Virus record (IMG/VR): IMGVR_UViG_3300021338_000004
Location: 1-64,000 of that record
Reading direction: 5' to 3' (one strand)
Length of the DNA stretch: 64,000 bases
Origin: a virus
Position numbers and translations under genes: made by a program. Below the pieces are notes generated by a model, which ran no database searches, was not told where the DNA came from, and was given only the letters and a program-made list of their open reading frames with translations. Below are positions 52,380 through 60,519 of this stretch, piece by piece. How positions within the stretch are numbered: position 1 is the first letter of the stretch; every line of letters starts with the position of its first letter.

Positions 52380-54122
52380 CTACGCCAAAGCATGACGATA
52401 CATATCATCAAGCCGTTTCACTTCCATTAGAGCAATCTGCGCCCGCACATGGTCACCACCATCCAAGCATTTGGCAGCCCAATCCTGTAGGTTTTGACGT
52501 ACCTCTGGATAATCCTCTAGTGTGCACTCGACGATCTCACTATCTGCGATCGCCTGCAGATCTCCAGGCGGCTCTGCTTCCATTGGCTCATCTGACAAGC
52601 CAAGCATGGTAAGCGCGTCATCCAAGTGGCGTTCTGCTTCTTCATTATCGGCATCAGAGCCACACGGTATGTAATTAGCCAGGAACGCAAAGGCGTATGT
52701 ATCGAAGATATCGGGCGATGCAATGCCCTGCGATCGCATCCGTTGCTTACTCATCATGAGCCATTGCCCACGGTCACTGAAGCCGTATGGAAGCTGTGTG
52801 AACTGAGTAATAGTTTTTGATCGCAGCGTGTCGTCTTTGGGATCCTGGTAGATAGACATACGCCCTGAGTCCAATGCGAAGCGGATTGCGACACAGGCCA
52901 TATCTTTTTTCTTGGGGAAGCGCCTTAGCATCGCCCGGGAATGAGGAGGAACCCCCCAGTGAATTCGCTGCACATTAAGTCCTGCGCGCTCACACTCTTG
53001 GGCCGTCGTCAGACCTAGTCCATCTGAGTCAATTGCGACAGTAACATTCGGGTATTCCTGCGAAGCAGCAATGATGCGGCGCGCAAAATCGACCGGGTTA
53101 CTACCTTTCGGTTGCACTTCTACTTTGACAGGCTCAACGTGGCGGTCATTAAACCCCGTACCCGATACTTTAAAAACGCTCATAACGGAGCTGTCACGCT
53201 CTTCCCCACTCGCCACATCGGCAGTTATGACCCACCCCCACTCTTCTTTGTGCCGCACAGAGATCTTAAAACCTGCATCAACCACGTTACGGCTTAACAG
53301 CATTCCGTCCAGGCTGTCAGGACAGACTCCCAGCACGCGGATCTGATATTCCGGGCTATCCCTTCCACCATATTCAAACCGCTTATCACGAATGAACTTC
53401 ATGGTTACAAACGGAGATTCCTCGGAATTCAGCGTTATTGCCGTGTATTTGCCTTTGGGGTTCGCCTCTGTTTTCGCCAATCGCAGCTGACTATCTGCGA
53501 AGTGCCCATTTGGGCGTGTAAACTGGCTCAACAGAAGGATCTTGTTATTATCTTCCGTAAGTGCGCCACTCAGCGTACTAAAAACCTTATCATCCGCACC
53601 AGACGCCTCGTCAACGACCACAAGATAATCCGCACGGTGGTTACCCGCCAAACCGTCCTCATTCCCCTTGGCACAGGTTTTTCCGAAGATCTGCCAGACG
53701 CCTTTAAAGCCACGAGCATAGAACGACTTGGCAGTAACCAGAAAGTATTGCTCAAGCCAGCGGTGTCTTTTGCAGATATCGGCCCACACGCGCTTGATGT
53801 ACGCAAAAACAACGTTAATTACCTGGTCGATACTGTTCGCAGTCAGCATAACCAGGCTGATCGGATGGCATATTAGGAAATGCAGGCACAGCGCTGCTGT
53901 TAGATGAGACTTTCCCGTACCATGCCCGGAAGCAACCGATACTGCGGCTCCTATTGGCTTCAGCGCAAAGATAACATCTGCCTGTTGCCAGCTTGGTTCC
54001 ATACCGCACACATCAACAACAAAGGCGTACGGATCGTTCATATAGGATGCCGCAAAGTCTAAATATCGCGGATCCTCCAGTATGGTGCGTTTACGTTTCT
54101 TGGCCATCATTTTCCTCGGCAT
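52380..54122 (-). CDS. Terminase large subunit
   Basis: 580 residues. Walker A GHGTGKSH at 66-73, Walker B DYLVVVDEAS at 165-174, coupling motif in LLLSQFTRP, and nuclease-domain acidic residue in VITADVASGEERDSS (about 295-305). It packages DNA into the prohead and cuts it. A later ATG at 54107 gives a slightly shorter form. The start overlaps the terminase small subunit gene by 32 bases. Confidence 0.9.
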   Translation of the reverse strand: MPRKMMAKKRKRTILEDPRYLDFAASYMNDPYAFVVDVCGMEPSWQQADVIFALKPIGAAVSVASGHGTGKSHLTAALCLHFLICHPISLVMLTANSIDQVINVVFAYIKRVWADICKRHRWLEQYFLVTAKSFYARGFKGVWQIFGKTCAKGNEDGLAGNHRADYLVVVDEASGADDKVFSTLSGALTEDNNKILLLSQFTRPNGHFADSQLRLAKTEANPKGKYTAITLNSEESPFVTMKFIRDKRFEYGGRDSPEYQIRVLGVCPDSLDGMLLSRNVVDAGFKISVRHKEEWGWVITADVASGEERDSSVMSVFKVSGTGFNDRHVEPVKVEVQPKGSNPVDFARRIIAASQEYPNVTVAIDSDGLGLTTAQECERAGLNVQRIHWGVPPHSRAMLRRFPKKKDMACVAIRFALDSGRMSIYQDPKDDTLRSKTITQFTQLPYGFSDRGQWLMMSKQRMRSQGIASPDIFDTYAFAFLANYIPCGSDADNEEAERHLDDALTMLGLSDEPMEAEPPGDLQAIADSEIVECTLEDYPEVRQNLQDWAAKCLDGGDHVRAQIALMEVKRLDDMYRHALA

Positions 54123-55455
54123 CCAGCGCCTCTAGCTCTTTGCGACGCTTCGCGAGGGCCTCTTCCTTTTTCGCAGCGTACTGCTGCTCCAATTCTTGAG
54201 CGCGCGCCTTAACCTGCTCTGGCGTAACACCACCATCGCCCATGTCGTCCTCGTTCTCGTCCTGGAATTCGGCCACAACCTCTTTTTCCAGCACAGGCGG
54301 TAGTTGCATAACCCCGGCCTTCATCAATCTGTAGGCGGCCTCTAGGGCTGTCAGCCCCTTATCCTCTTTCTCACTCAGCACTTCCTGCAGCAATTCGGCT
54401 TGATTGAGATAGGTCAGCGTATTCGCATGAATCAGGCGGGCATGTTTTAGCTTCAGGTTGGATAGGTTGGTGGTGAACCGGTGAACCAGCTGATTAAAGT
54501 CCGGCATCTGCTTAACGAATTGGATCCCGTCGTTGCCAGTGCCAACGCCCACCTCTATGCGCGCATCGTCATACATTTCCACTGGCACACTGCCGCCGTC
54601 GGCATGCTGTTTGAGCTGGTCGTACTCCATTTGACGCTGCAGAGTACGCATAAGCTGGCGACTAACTACCCGTATTTCACCTTCCAGGCTATGGGTATCT
54701 ACATCGTCTAACGCCTGACGTTCATCTTCGCTCTCAAACTGGGAATAAATGCCGTGTTTAGATGCATTCTGATTGCGTGCCGGTGCGCCTTCTGATTTTC
54801 CGCCGTGCAACTTGCAGCGACCGGTGCCGAAATGATGGGTTCCCCAGCCGGCGGGCATCTGGCAATAGCCACCACTGCGCGTAGTCGCATTGCAACAGCC
54901 GTCTCTCGGTCCTGGCGGTTCACCGTCATCACCCCCGTCACCACTCTCTTTCTTGCCTTCCAAGCCAAAGACGTTCATCAGGTTGCGACCGAAGGATGAA
55001 GGGCCGTCAGACGCATCTTCCGAGCTGCGATTTTTCGCATTTCCAGCGGCACCGTTGCGGGCACCGTCATGGGGTTGTTTCACAGATTCGATGGGAATGA
55101 CGTTGTTTGAAGTGCGCGCGCGACCCTCTATATCACGCTCTTCACTCTTATCATTTCCCTTATTATTCAGAGGCTTATCTTCTTTACTACCAATCGCCTT
55201 ACTGCGATTTTTCGCATTCCCTGCACTGCGACTTTTCGCACGCGCATTTTTCGCACTTTTCGCAGAAGGCTTACTCGCATTTTCCAGCCAGGCTTTGGCC
55301 GCTTTTCGGGTGATATATCGCTTTGCGGAACCATAAGAAACACCGGCCTGATTGCACCAGTCTTCAGCAGAAATCTGTGTTGCGTCATATGCCTTGGCAT
55401 ACGCTTCCAACAGACCTTTCCATTTGGCGGGATAATTGTCGTATGGGGCAGACAT
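54091..55455 (-). CDS. Terminase small subunit-like DNA-recognition protein
   Basis: 454 residues, long for a small subunit. N-terminal HTH (about 20-55: AKAYDATQISAEDWCNQAGV, SYGSAKRYITRKA), then a disordered basic stretch. Then a Cys/His cluster CNATTRSGGYC, HHFGTGRCKLHGG and NASKHGIYS, a signature of phage small terminases. C-terminal helical/coiled region. It recognises the packaging site. Overlaps the large subunit gene by 32 bases. Confidence 0.75.
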   Translation of the reverse strand: MSAPYDNYPAKWKGLLEAYAKAYDATQISAEDWCNQAGVSYGSAKRYITRKAAKAWLENASKPSAKSAKNARAKSRSAGNAKNRSKAIGSKEDKPLNNKGNDKSEERDIEGRARTSNNVIPIESVKQPHDGARNGAAGNAKNRSSEDASDGPSSFGRNLMNVFGLEGKKESGDGGDDGEPPGPRDGCCNATTRSGGYCQMPAGWGTHHFGTGRCKLHGGKSEGAPARNQNASKHGIYSQFESEDERQALDDVDTHSLEGEIRVVSRQLMRTLQRQMEYDQLKQHADGGSVPVEMYDDARIEVGVGTGNDGIQFVKQMPDFNQLVHRFTTNLSNLKLKHARLIHANTLTYLNQAELLQEVLSEKEDKGLTALEAAYRLMKAGVMQLPPVLEKEVVAEFQDENEDDMGDGGVTPEQVKARAQELEQQYAAKKEEALAKRRKELEALDAEENDGQET

Positions 55456-55536
55456 GGAGCTTTATCGCCCTCCCTTATGACACACAACAACCTGGTACTG
55501 CATATAGTCGCTCTCCAGCAAAAAAGAGACGACGAC

Positions 55537-55560
55537 ACCGGGAAGCATCGCCGTCCCGGT
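55537..55560. terminator. Hairpin between lysis and terminase genes
   Basis: ACCGGGA, 10-base loop, TCCCGGT, with a T run twelve bases further on the minus strand. Weak terminator or mRNA end. Confidence 0.35.
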
Positions 55561-55562
55561 CC

Positions 55563-56108
55563 TTACGTGCTTGCAGAATCTGCTTCCAGCACACCTGCAA
55601 ATCGACTTGCCGTTTGAAGTTTTGCCAGGAGCTCATCATTTCTTTTGGTCAGATCAGCGTTGGCTCTCTCCAGGTGCTCATTGTGTCCTTTCAGTTTCTG
55701 GAGATCTTCTTTCAGGGCCCTGTTGGATTTACGCATGGCGCTAAGCTCATCTGTAAGACGACTCACCTCCTGATCGAAATGGGCACGATCCTCTTCGGCT
55801 TGGCGTTCATACTCTTCCACCAGCCTTGTGCACTGGTCTCTCAATAGCTCATTACTGGCTTGCGCTTCCTTGCGCACGGTTTCCATCATGGTGCTCTGTA
55901 TTTTCACCAGCGTTTCAGCGGCCTTAACATGAGCATCCTCTGCCTGGGCATGTTTTAAGCCAGCATCAGCGGCGTTCACTTTACGACCACCCCAATAAGC
56001 CCAAAAGCCAGTAGCACCCACCACTGCCGAGACAAGCGACGCCACGCCTAAAATTAATTCAGGCTTAGTGCTCCACAGCAGAGGAAGAGTTGTCACCGGA
56101 TCGGACAT
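55563..56108 (-). CDS. Membrane-anchored coiled-coil protein in the lysis module
   Basis: 181 residues from ATG 56108. One hydrophobic segment (about 20-38: GVASLVSAVVGATGFWAYW) and then an almost unbroken coiled coil (about 40-165). It lies next to the spanin and endolysin genes and overlaps the Rz1-like gene by 44 bases. Similar small membrane coiled-coil proteins (DUF2730-like) are found near Mu/P2 lysis genes. Exact role unknown. Confidence 0.65.
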   Translation of the reverse strand: MSDPVTTLPLLWSTKPELILGVASLVSAVVGATGFWAYWGGRKVNAADAGLKHAQAEDAHVKAAETLVKIQSTMMETVRKEAQASNELLRDQCTRLVEEYERQAEEDRAHFDQEVSRLTDELSAMRKSNRALKEDLQKLKGHNEHLERANADLTKRNDELLAKLQTASRFAGVLEADSAST

Positions 56109-56373
56109 CTTGGCTATTCCCCCATTCCCGGATGCTGCGCTTGTCGATGTTGCAGGCTTTGAGCGCGGCTTCCAGTCGATCCACTCTCTCCAGCAACGCG
56201 CCATTCGTCAGCCCTTGGAGCTGAGGTATTGGCGTTTCCAGCGTGTACCGTTCGGGCACCAGCACTTTCCGCATCTCCGTTTTGGGGATGTGAACCGTTT
56301 TCACCGGTCCCGAGCTGCATCCGGTACACAAAATCAGGCAAAGGCTGATCAGCCCAAATGCGGTATTCGTCAT
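56065..56373 (-). CDS. Rz1: Outer-membrane spanin lipoprotein (Rz1-like)
   Basis: 102 residues. Signal peptide with a lipobox ending at Cys19 (LILCTGC), then a Pro-containing region typical of o-spanins. Most of the gene lies inside the Rz-like gene in another frame, the classical embedded Rz/Rz1 arrangement, and it extends beyond it by 49 bases. With Rz it fuses the membranes at lysis. Confidence 0.75.
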   Translation of the reverse strand: MTNTAFGLISLCLILCTGCSSGPVKTVHIPKTEMRKVLVPERYTLETPIPQLQGLTNGALLERVDRLEAALKACNIDKRSIREWGNSQDVRSGDNSSSAVEH

Positions 56374-56677
56374 CAGTGTCTTTCTCCTGTCTAAGACGGT
56401 TCAGCCGATCCTGAAGCTGCGCATTATTTTTTTGATGGTTAGCTTCCCGTTGAGCATTGATACGGCGCTCATTAGCCTGCTGCACCAGCAGCCGGTTTAT
56501 TTCATGCGCCTGCTCATTCAGAGTGTTCAGACTCCAGTCCCGTACTAACTCCAGCTGTGCTTTATCTGCCTGCAGCTGACTGACTTCCCCTTCCAGGTTT
56601 CCTTTGGCCACAACTTGCCAGCCAAAAACAGCGGACAGGATGGCAAGCCCGCCAGCCACCATGCGAAATCTAGTCAT
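56114..56677 (-). CDS. Rz: Inner-membrane spanin (Rz-like)
   Basis: 187 residues from ATG 56677, overlapping the endolysin stop (ATGA). N-terminal membrane anchor (about 5-22: MVAGGLAILSAVFGWQVVA), then a long periplasmic coiled coil and the ADQPLPDFVYRMQ segment of i-spanins. The last third is low-complexity, because that DNA also encodes Rz1. Confidence 0.78.
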   Translation of the reverse strand: MTRFRMVAGGLAILSAVFGWQVVAKGNLEGEVSQLQADKAQLELVRDWSLNTLNEQAHEINRLLVQQANERRINAQREANHQKNNAQLQDRLNRLRQEKDTDDEYRIWADQPLPDFVYRMQLGTGENGSHPQNGDAESAGARTVHAGNANTSAPRADEWRVAGESGSTGSRAQSLQHRQAQHPGMGE

Positions 56678-57258
56678 ACCCTCACCTTCATGCGCAGAAA
56701 GAAGCGCCAAATACGCCTAACGTATGTCAGCGTTTCTTTTGAGTGATGACCGGTAACTGCAGGCAGACACTTTGATATGCCGTCGTAGGTCCGTTTCCCA
56801 CCGCATAGCTTTTGTGCCTTGAGAAGATTGCCGAAACCGGCGTTATACGATGCCATTGCAAGGCTGTGACGGTCCTTTTCAGGTCGCGGGCTGCTCCAGC
56901 CTTTGCGAAGACGCGCCATGTAGTACGCGGAAGCCTGGATGTTATGGTGCTCACTGAACACCGACACCCCAGCAAACCCCATAGCAGTACTCACATCAGC
57001 CCATGTCCCCGGCATAAACTGCCCCAATCCTTTGGCTCCTACCGGCGACACCGCATATGGCTTTAACAGGCTTTCCTGGTAGAGCTGTGCTTTCAGCAAT
57101 CGCCAGTCAAGACCAGGTAACCACATGCGCGCAGCATCTTTGATTTGAGCGTCGTAACGATCAGGAAAGTGCGTTGCTGACAAGGTAGGCGACACCCAGA
57201 AAACGCAGCCCGTAATAAAGAGCCAGATCCGAATATTTGCCTTTAGTTTTCGCATCAT
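56674..57258 (-). CDS. Endolysin, lytic transglycosylase (SLT family)
   Basis: 194 residues. N-terminal signal or anchor segment (about 10-28), then the SLT domain with catalytic Glu62 (AQLYQES), GAKGLGQFMPGTW at 74-86 and ASYNAGFGN near 140. It cleaves the peptidoglycan backbone without hydrolysis. The signal segment suggests a SAR-type or sec-exported endolysin. It overlaps the holin candidate by 98 bases. Confidence 0.85.
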   Translation of the reverse strand: MMRKLKANIRIWLFITGCVFWVSPTLSATHFPDRYDAQIKDAARMWLPGLDWRLLKAQLYQESLLKPYAVSPVGAKGLGQFMPGTWADVSTAMGFAGVSVFSEHHNIQASAYYMARLRKGWSSPRPEKDRHSLAMASYNAGFGNLLKAQKLCGGKRTYDGISKCLPAVTGHHSKETLTYVRRIWRFFLRMKVRV

Positions 57259-57412
57259 TAACCCACTCCTTAAATGAGACGCCCGCCAGGCGATCGAAAT
57301 AGCGCAGCACCTGCGTTGAGATAACCAGGGCCACCAGCAGCAAAGCCATCTTCAGCAACGAGCCGAAGATGAACACATCGTTCATAAAGTCCGACGAGAT
57401 CGGTCCATCCAT
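57161..57412 (-). CDS. Holin candidate
   Basis: 83 residues with one clear hydrophobic segment (about 12-35: IFGSLLKMALLLVALVIST) and a second near the C-terminus (GLRFLGVAYLVSNAL). It is first in the lysis operon, immediately upstream of the endolysin. No family match recognised, so the call rests on size, topology and position. Confidence 0.6.
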   Translation of the reverse strand: MDGPISSDFMNDVFIFGSLLKMALLLVALVISTQVLRYFDRLAGVSFKEWVNDAKTKGKYSDLALYYGLRFLGVAYLVSNALS

Positions 57413-57701
57413 AAGAATTCACCTCAAATTGAGTTAGGACGACTGCACCATGCAGCCGCTCGACGACATCTCACCAGTTCCAGGTGACTAACTCATCTAA
57501 AGAAAAATTTGTAGGACCATTGTTCCTATATAAAAAACTCAAATAATTTGTTCATTGCACAAATTTTATGTATTTTAAATAGGCAACTTGATGGAAAAAG
57601 GAGTGGGTTTCAGCGAATGACGAGCCGCCACGCTAACACGCGGCGAATAACGAGACTCACAACAAAAAAATATTGTGTAAGTAGGAAGTAAGGAGAAAGA
57701 C
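57413..57701. promoter_or_regulatory. Divergent control region for lysis and CsrA operons
   Basis: 289 bases without a gene. It contains an operator-like TTTGTTCATTGCACAA (57547-57562) that recurs upstream of the HTH gene 62128-62367, an inverted repeat TAGGA...TCCTA near 57513-57529 and TATATA near 57528. GGA triplets in GGAAGTAAGGAGAAAGAC just ahead of the CsrA-fusion ATG could bind CsrA itself. Confidence 0.6.
57547..57562. promoter_or_regulatory. Shared operator, copy 1
   Basis: TTTGTTCATTGCACAA. It matches the site at 62069-62084 (minus strand) at 14 of 16 positions. Confidence 0.55.
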
Positions 57702-58223
57702 ATGTTGATTTTGACCCGCCGAGTTGGCGAAACACTGATGGTTGGCGATGAGGTATCCGTCACCGTGCTTGGCGTTAAAGGAAACCAGGTTCGAATCGGG
57801 GTTAATGCCCCCAAAGATGTGCCCGTGCACCGGGAAGAGATCTATCGCCGGATTCAGGATGGTTGCAACCAGCCACTATCCGGCACAAAGCCAAAGGGCG
57901 GCTTTAAAAAGGGAGATTATGTTTCGCTTCAAGGAACACCTATCTCCACTCCCATTCTGGATGTTGAAAAAGGCGTAGACGGTACGCTCACTCTTGGGGA
58001 CGGCTCAACCGCGAAAGCCAGTCAATGCACCCTGCTCTGGCGACCATTCAAGATGGGCGATATGTCAGTAACGCAGCCCGGCAACCAGCGCCACGCAATC
58101 GCTAACCAACGCGACATTGATAGCGGCAATAAATTCGATCAGGGATTGGGCTCATTCCCGCTTGTGCATGAAAACACGTCATGGCGTGGAAGCCCTAAAT
58201 GGCAAAGCACGGCGTGTCGCTGA
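57702..58223 (+). CDS. csrA: CsrA-domain fusion protein
   Basis: 173 residues against about 61 for normal CsrA. Residues 1-55 are a complete CsrA domain: [50 protein letters not shown]. The remaining 118 residues hold a small beta domain ([35 protein letters not shown]) and a low-complexity tail. CsrA binds GGA motifs in mRNA leaders and changes translation or decay, so this would be a phage regulator of host or phage messages. AGGAG eight bases upstream. The extension is the unusual part. Confidence 0.88.
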   Translation: MLILTRRVGETLMVGDEVSVTVLGVKGNQVRIGVNAPKDVPVHREEIYRRIQDGCNQPLSGTKPKGGFKKGDYVSLQGTPISTPILDVEKGVDGTLTLGDGSTAKASQCTLLWRPFKMGDMSVTQPGNQRHAIANQRDIDSGNKFDQGLGSFPLVHENTSWRGSPKWQSTACR

Positions 58224-58249
58224 AACGCGGCACTGCCTGGGTGAAATGA

Positions 58250-58276
58250 AAACGGCGGGGATTGCGGCCCCGCCGT
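58250..58276. other. GC-rich hairpin after the CsrA-fusion gene
   Basis: ACGGCGGGG, 7-base loop, CCCCGCCGT, in the gap before the 51-residue gene. No U run, so probably an mRNA structure and not a simple terminator. Confidence 0.5.
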
Positions 58277-58305
58277 AAAGACACAACCAAAATAAGGGAT
58301 CGGAT

Positions 58306-58461
58306 ATGTCTCTGAAACTGGATTCTAGCACACTGCGGGAACTCCCCGTAGCGATGATCAAAGAGATCTCTCGCAACCCGCAGTATCGCCGCTTGCTTGA
58401 AAAGCATGCTGAAAGCCACCCCGCAATCGCGGAACACCTTCTACGCACAATCGCCGCCTAG
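58306..58461 (+). CDS. Small helical protein (51 residues)
   Basis: ATG 58306 with AAGGGA upstream, stop TAG 58459-58461. The sequence (MSLKLDSSTLRELPVAMIKE, ISRNPQYRRLLEKHAESHPA, IAEHLLRTIAA) is amphipathic, with two helices. Bracketed by GC-rich hairpins at 58250-58276 and 58470-58503. Unknown function. Good ribosome site and codon composition make it likely real. Confidence 0.6.
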   Translation: MSLKLDSSTLRELPVAMIKEISRNPQYRRLLEKHAESHPAIAEHLLRTIAA

Positions 58462-58469
58462 AAGGGACC

Positions 58470-58503
58470 GCCCCGGTGTTGAATTGGCAGTCACACCGGG
58501 GCG
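58470..58503. other. GC-rich hairpin after the 51-residue gene
   Basis: CGCCCCGGTGT, loop, ACACCGGGGCG: perfect 11-base arms around a 12-13-base loop, with no U run. Confidence 0.55.
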
Positions 58504-58530
58504 AGAACCACCCGGAAGAAAGGACTTTCT

Positions 58531-58620
58531 ATGCAATCCCGACTGATTCTAACCAGAAATCATAACAGTCCGTTCTATCCGAAAACACCTAAAAGCCCAC
58601 TTTGTCGCTGTGGTTTTTAG
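58531..58620 (+). CDS. Possible 29-residue peptide
   Basis: ATG 58531 with AAGGA eight bases upstream, ending TAG 58618-58620: MQSRLILTRNHNSPFYPKTP followed by a Cys-containing tail. Too short to be certain; could be a leader peptide for the next gene. Confidence 0.35.
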   Translation: MQSRLILTRNHNSPFYPKTPKSPLCRCGF

Positions 58621-58649
58621 ATTTTTCACACTTAATCAAAGGACTGGCT

Positions 58650-59588
58650 ATGTCTACTACTCAAATTGAGGGCAAGCAATACCCTGCCCGCCCAACCATC
58701 TTTGATCCTCATGTTGAGAAATCAGCATGGGAAAGTATCGCGCCTCGCTTAGCTGAATGGATGGGCACCACTGAAACCCAAGCTGTTGATCGCGCACTCA
58801 GACAGCGCGTCACATTTTCCTTGAATGAAGACGCATACGAAATTGCAAAAGGCCTTGAAAAGGGCGGTTGGGACACTGACAGAGACCTTCTCGACATATT
58901 AGAAGGTATGGACACTTGGTCAGCCGTACGGCGCGCCGAAGAAGCCTGGATAGAACAAAACAATATCTCCTCCTCTTGCCGACTCCACCAGCTGGTAGAA
59001 ATACATCGATTTTCCGCTAAATGTGGTCGCGTCATCGGAGAAATTACCGATATTCACCCGAAGACAGGCAAAGTAGATGTATTCCTACCCCAACGAGGTT
59101 TTGTGCGAAAGGGCTCAGGCACCCATAGCACCCTTATCAACATAGAGGACATCACCTGCATTCCTCTGTCTTGCTTTGATCACCTTGAAGCACCGGTCAT
59201 GAACGGCGAACGACGCTACCAGCTTCGCCCCCGGGACTTCATCTTGGTTAAGCCTCCAGGCTTCCCCCCCCGCCTTGAAATAGTGAAAACGGTACGCAAT
59301 GCACAAGTCTACTTCGCCCAGATGCGAGACGACGCATACTCTAAGTCCCTGTATACCTTCGTGATCGATCACGCTCATGAGCAGCATTGCACGTTACTCG
59401 CTCGCCCAATTCTTGAAGGCGACGCCTTCGAGCAGCTGGAAAACGGTAGCTGGTCGGATGTGGATTGCAGCCTATACAGCGACCGCAAGTTAGAAGAACT
59501 GCGGGCCGCTAACGGCTTCACAACGCGCTTAAAAGACGCCAGCACGCGAGGCGACTTCCACATTGCCCAGCAGCTATCGGTAGAGTGA
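58650..59588 (+). CDS. Unknown 312-residue protein of the early operon
   Basis: ATG 58650 after AAAGGA. Helical N-terminal half (about 20-110), then a beta-rich half with CGRVIGEITDIHPKTGKVDV and RDFILVKPPGFPPRLEIVKT. No membrane segment. Not recognised. Its stop overlaps the alternative GTG of the next gene, indicating coupling. Confidence 0.65.
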   Translation: MSTTQIEGKQYPARPTIFDPHVEKSAWESIAPRLAEWMGTTETQAVDRALRQRVTFSLNEDAYEIAKGLEKGGWDTDRDLLDILEGMDTWSAVRRAEEAWIEQNNISSSCRLHQLVEIHRFSAKCGRVIGEITDIHPKTGKVDVFLPQRGFVRKGSGTHSTLINIEDITCIPLSCFDHLEAPVMNGERRYQLRPRDFILVKPPGFPPRLEIVKTVRNAQVYFAQMRDDAYSKSLYTFVIDHAHEQHCTLLARPILEGDAFEQLENGSWSDVDCSLYSDRKLEELRAANGFTTRLKDASTRGDFHIAQQLSVE

Positions 59589-59599
59589 GGACTCTAGGA

Positions 59600-60079
59600 A
59601 TGAAACGACAATCCCCAAGCACAGCGGCGATGGTACGCCGCGTTAAAGAATTCCTGAAAGGCCGCTCAGATGCATCTCAGCTGTCGTACGACAAAATCAT
59701 GACTGAGACCAAAGCAACTCGCTATGCGGTCACTAAAGCCAAGCGAGACATGGGCCTGCTTGCATCTCAGCTAAAAATCAAAAAAGAGGCTCAAGCCAAT
59801 GGGAAGCTTCCTGACGACCGAATGAAAGAGCTGAGAAAAGTCGCGCTGTATCAGCGACGCAATTACACCAGCGCAGAAAAGACCGCTCACATTGTCGCTG
59901 AACAATATGGACTGACTCATTCCGGTGAAATCAAAAAGCTGACATCGTACATACAAACTCAATATTCACCGCATGACAAAATCGGCATGTCTACCATGGC
60001 GCTGCGCGTCCCGTTTTCTGAGTTCGGAAAGCTCGTTTCCATTGGTGAAGAGAAGCTTTTACTGGGAGGCACAGCATGA
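59600..60079 (+). CDS. Basic helical protein, possible DNA-binding
   Basis: 159 residues from ATG 59600; a GTG at 59585 is an alternative. Basic N-terminal half (MKRQSPSTAAMVRRVKEFLK) with an HTH-like stretch (SYDKIMTETKATRYAVTKAK, about 30-50), suggesting DNA or RNA binding. ATGA-coupled to the next gene. Family not recognised. Confidence 0.6.
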   Translation: MKRQSPSTAAMVRRVKEFLKGRSDASQLSYDKIMTETKATRYAVTKAKRDMGLLASQLKIKKEAQANGKLPDDRMKELRKVALYQRRNYTSAEKTAHIVAEQYGLTHSGEIKKLTSYIQTQYSPHDKIGMSTMALRVPFSEFGKLVSIGEEKLLLGGTA

Positions 60080-60519
60080 CATCTACCACCGACCTTGATC
60101 CACGCATGGCGGCCCGTGCCATCCTGGAACGAAACGCCACGTTAGAGCAGATCGAATCCTACATTAACTGGAAAAAGCGCTGCCATGCTGGCGATGTATG
60201 TGAAGGAGTCATGCACCTGCTGTTAGGCGTAGTCCGGCTTCAGAAGCAACAAATACAAGCACTCGAAGAAAAGCAGCTATCTCAGCTTTTGGAAATCGAA
60301 GACCTTAAAACCAGCAAGCTCTGCACTGATGGGATCCCAACGTTCTATCTCTCTGCAGAACACGCACCGGTCACGCACCGCCTGAGTGAAAACGATATCC
60401 CCATCTGGTGCAAATCTGCCGATGATGGAATGAAAGCGATCGATCTGATTCAAGAGCTGATTACTCAGAGTGAGAACCTGCAAGCCAATTCACCAGAACT
60501 GGAGGCATACAATGTGTAA
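60076..60519 (+). CDS. Unknown protein with coiled coil
   Basis: 147 residues. A coiled coil lies at about 60-80 (QKQQIQALEEKQLSQLLEIE). Coupled to both neighbours by overlaps. No family recognised. Confidence 0.6.
   Translation: MTSTTDLDPRMAARAILERNATLEQIESYINWKKRCHAGDVCEGVMHLLLGVVRLQKQQIQALEEKQLSQLLEIEDLKTSKLCTDGIPTFYLSAEHAPVTHRLSENDIPIWCKSADDGMKAIDLIQELITQSENLQANSPELEAYNV

Noticed and set aside
58250-58503. Two GC-rich hairpins as ordinary terminators
   Set aside because: Neither is followed by a U run, and genes on the same strand continue after both. Listed as RNA structures instead.
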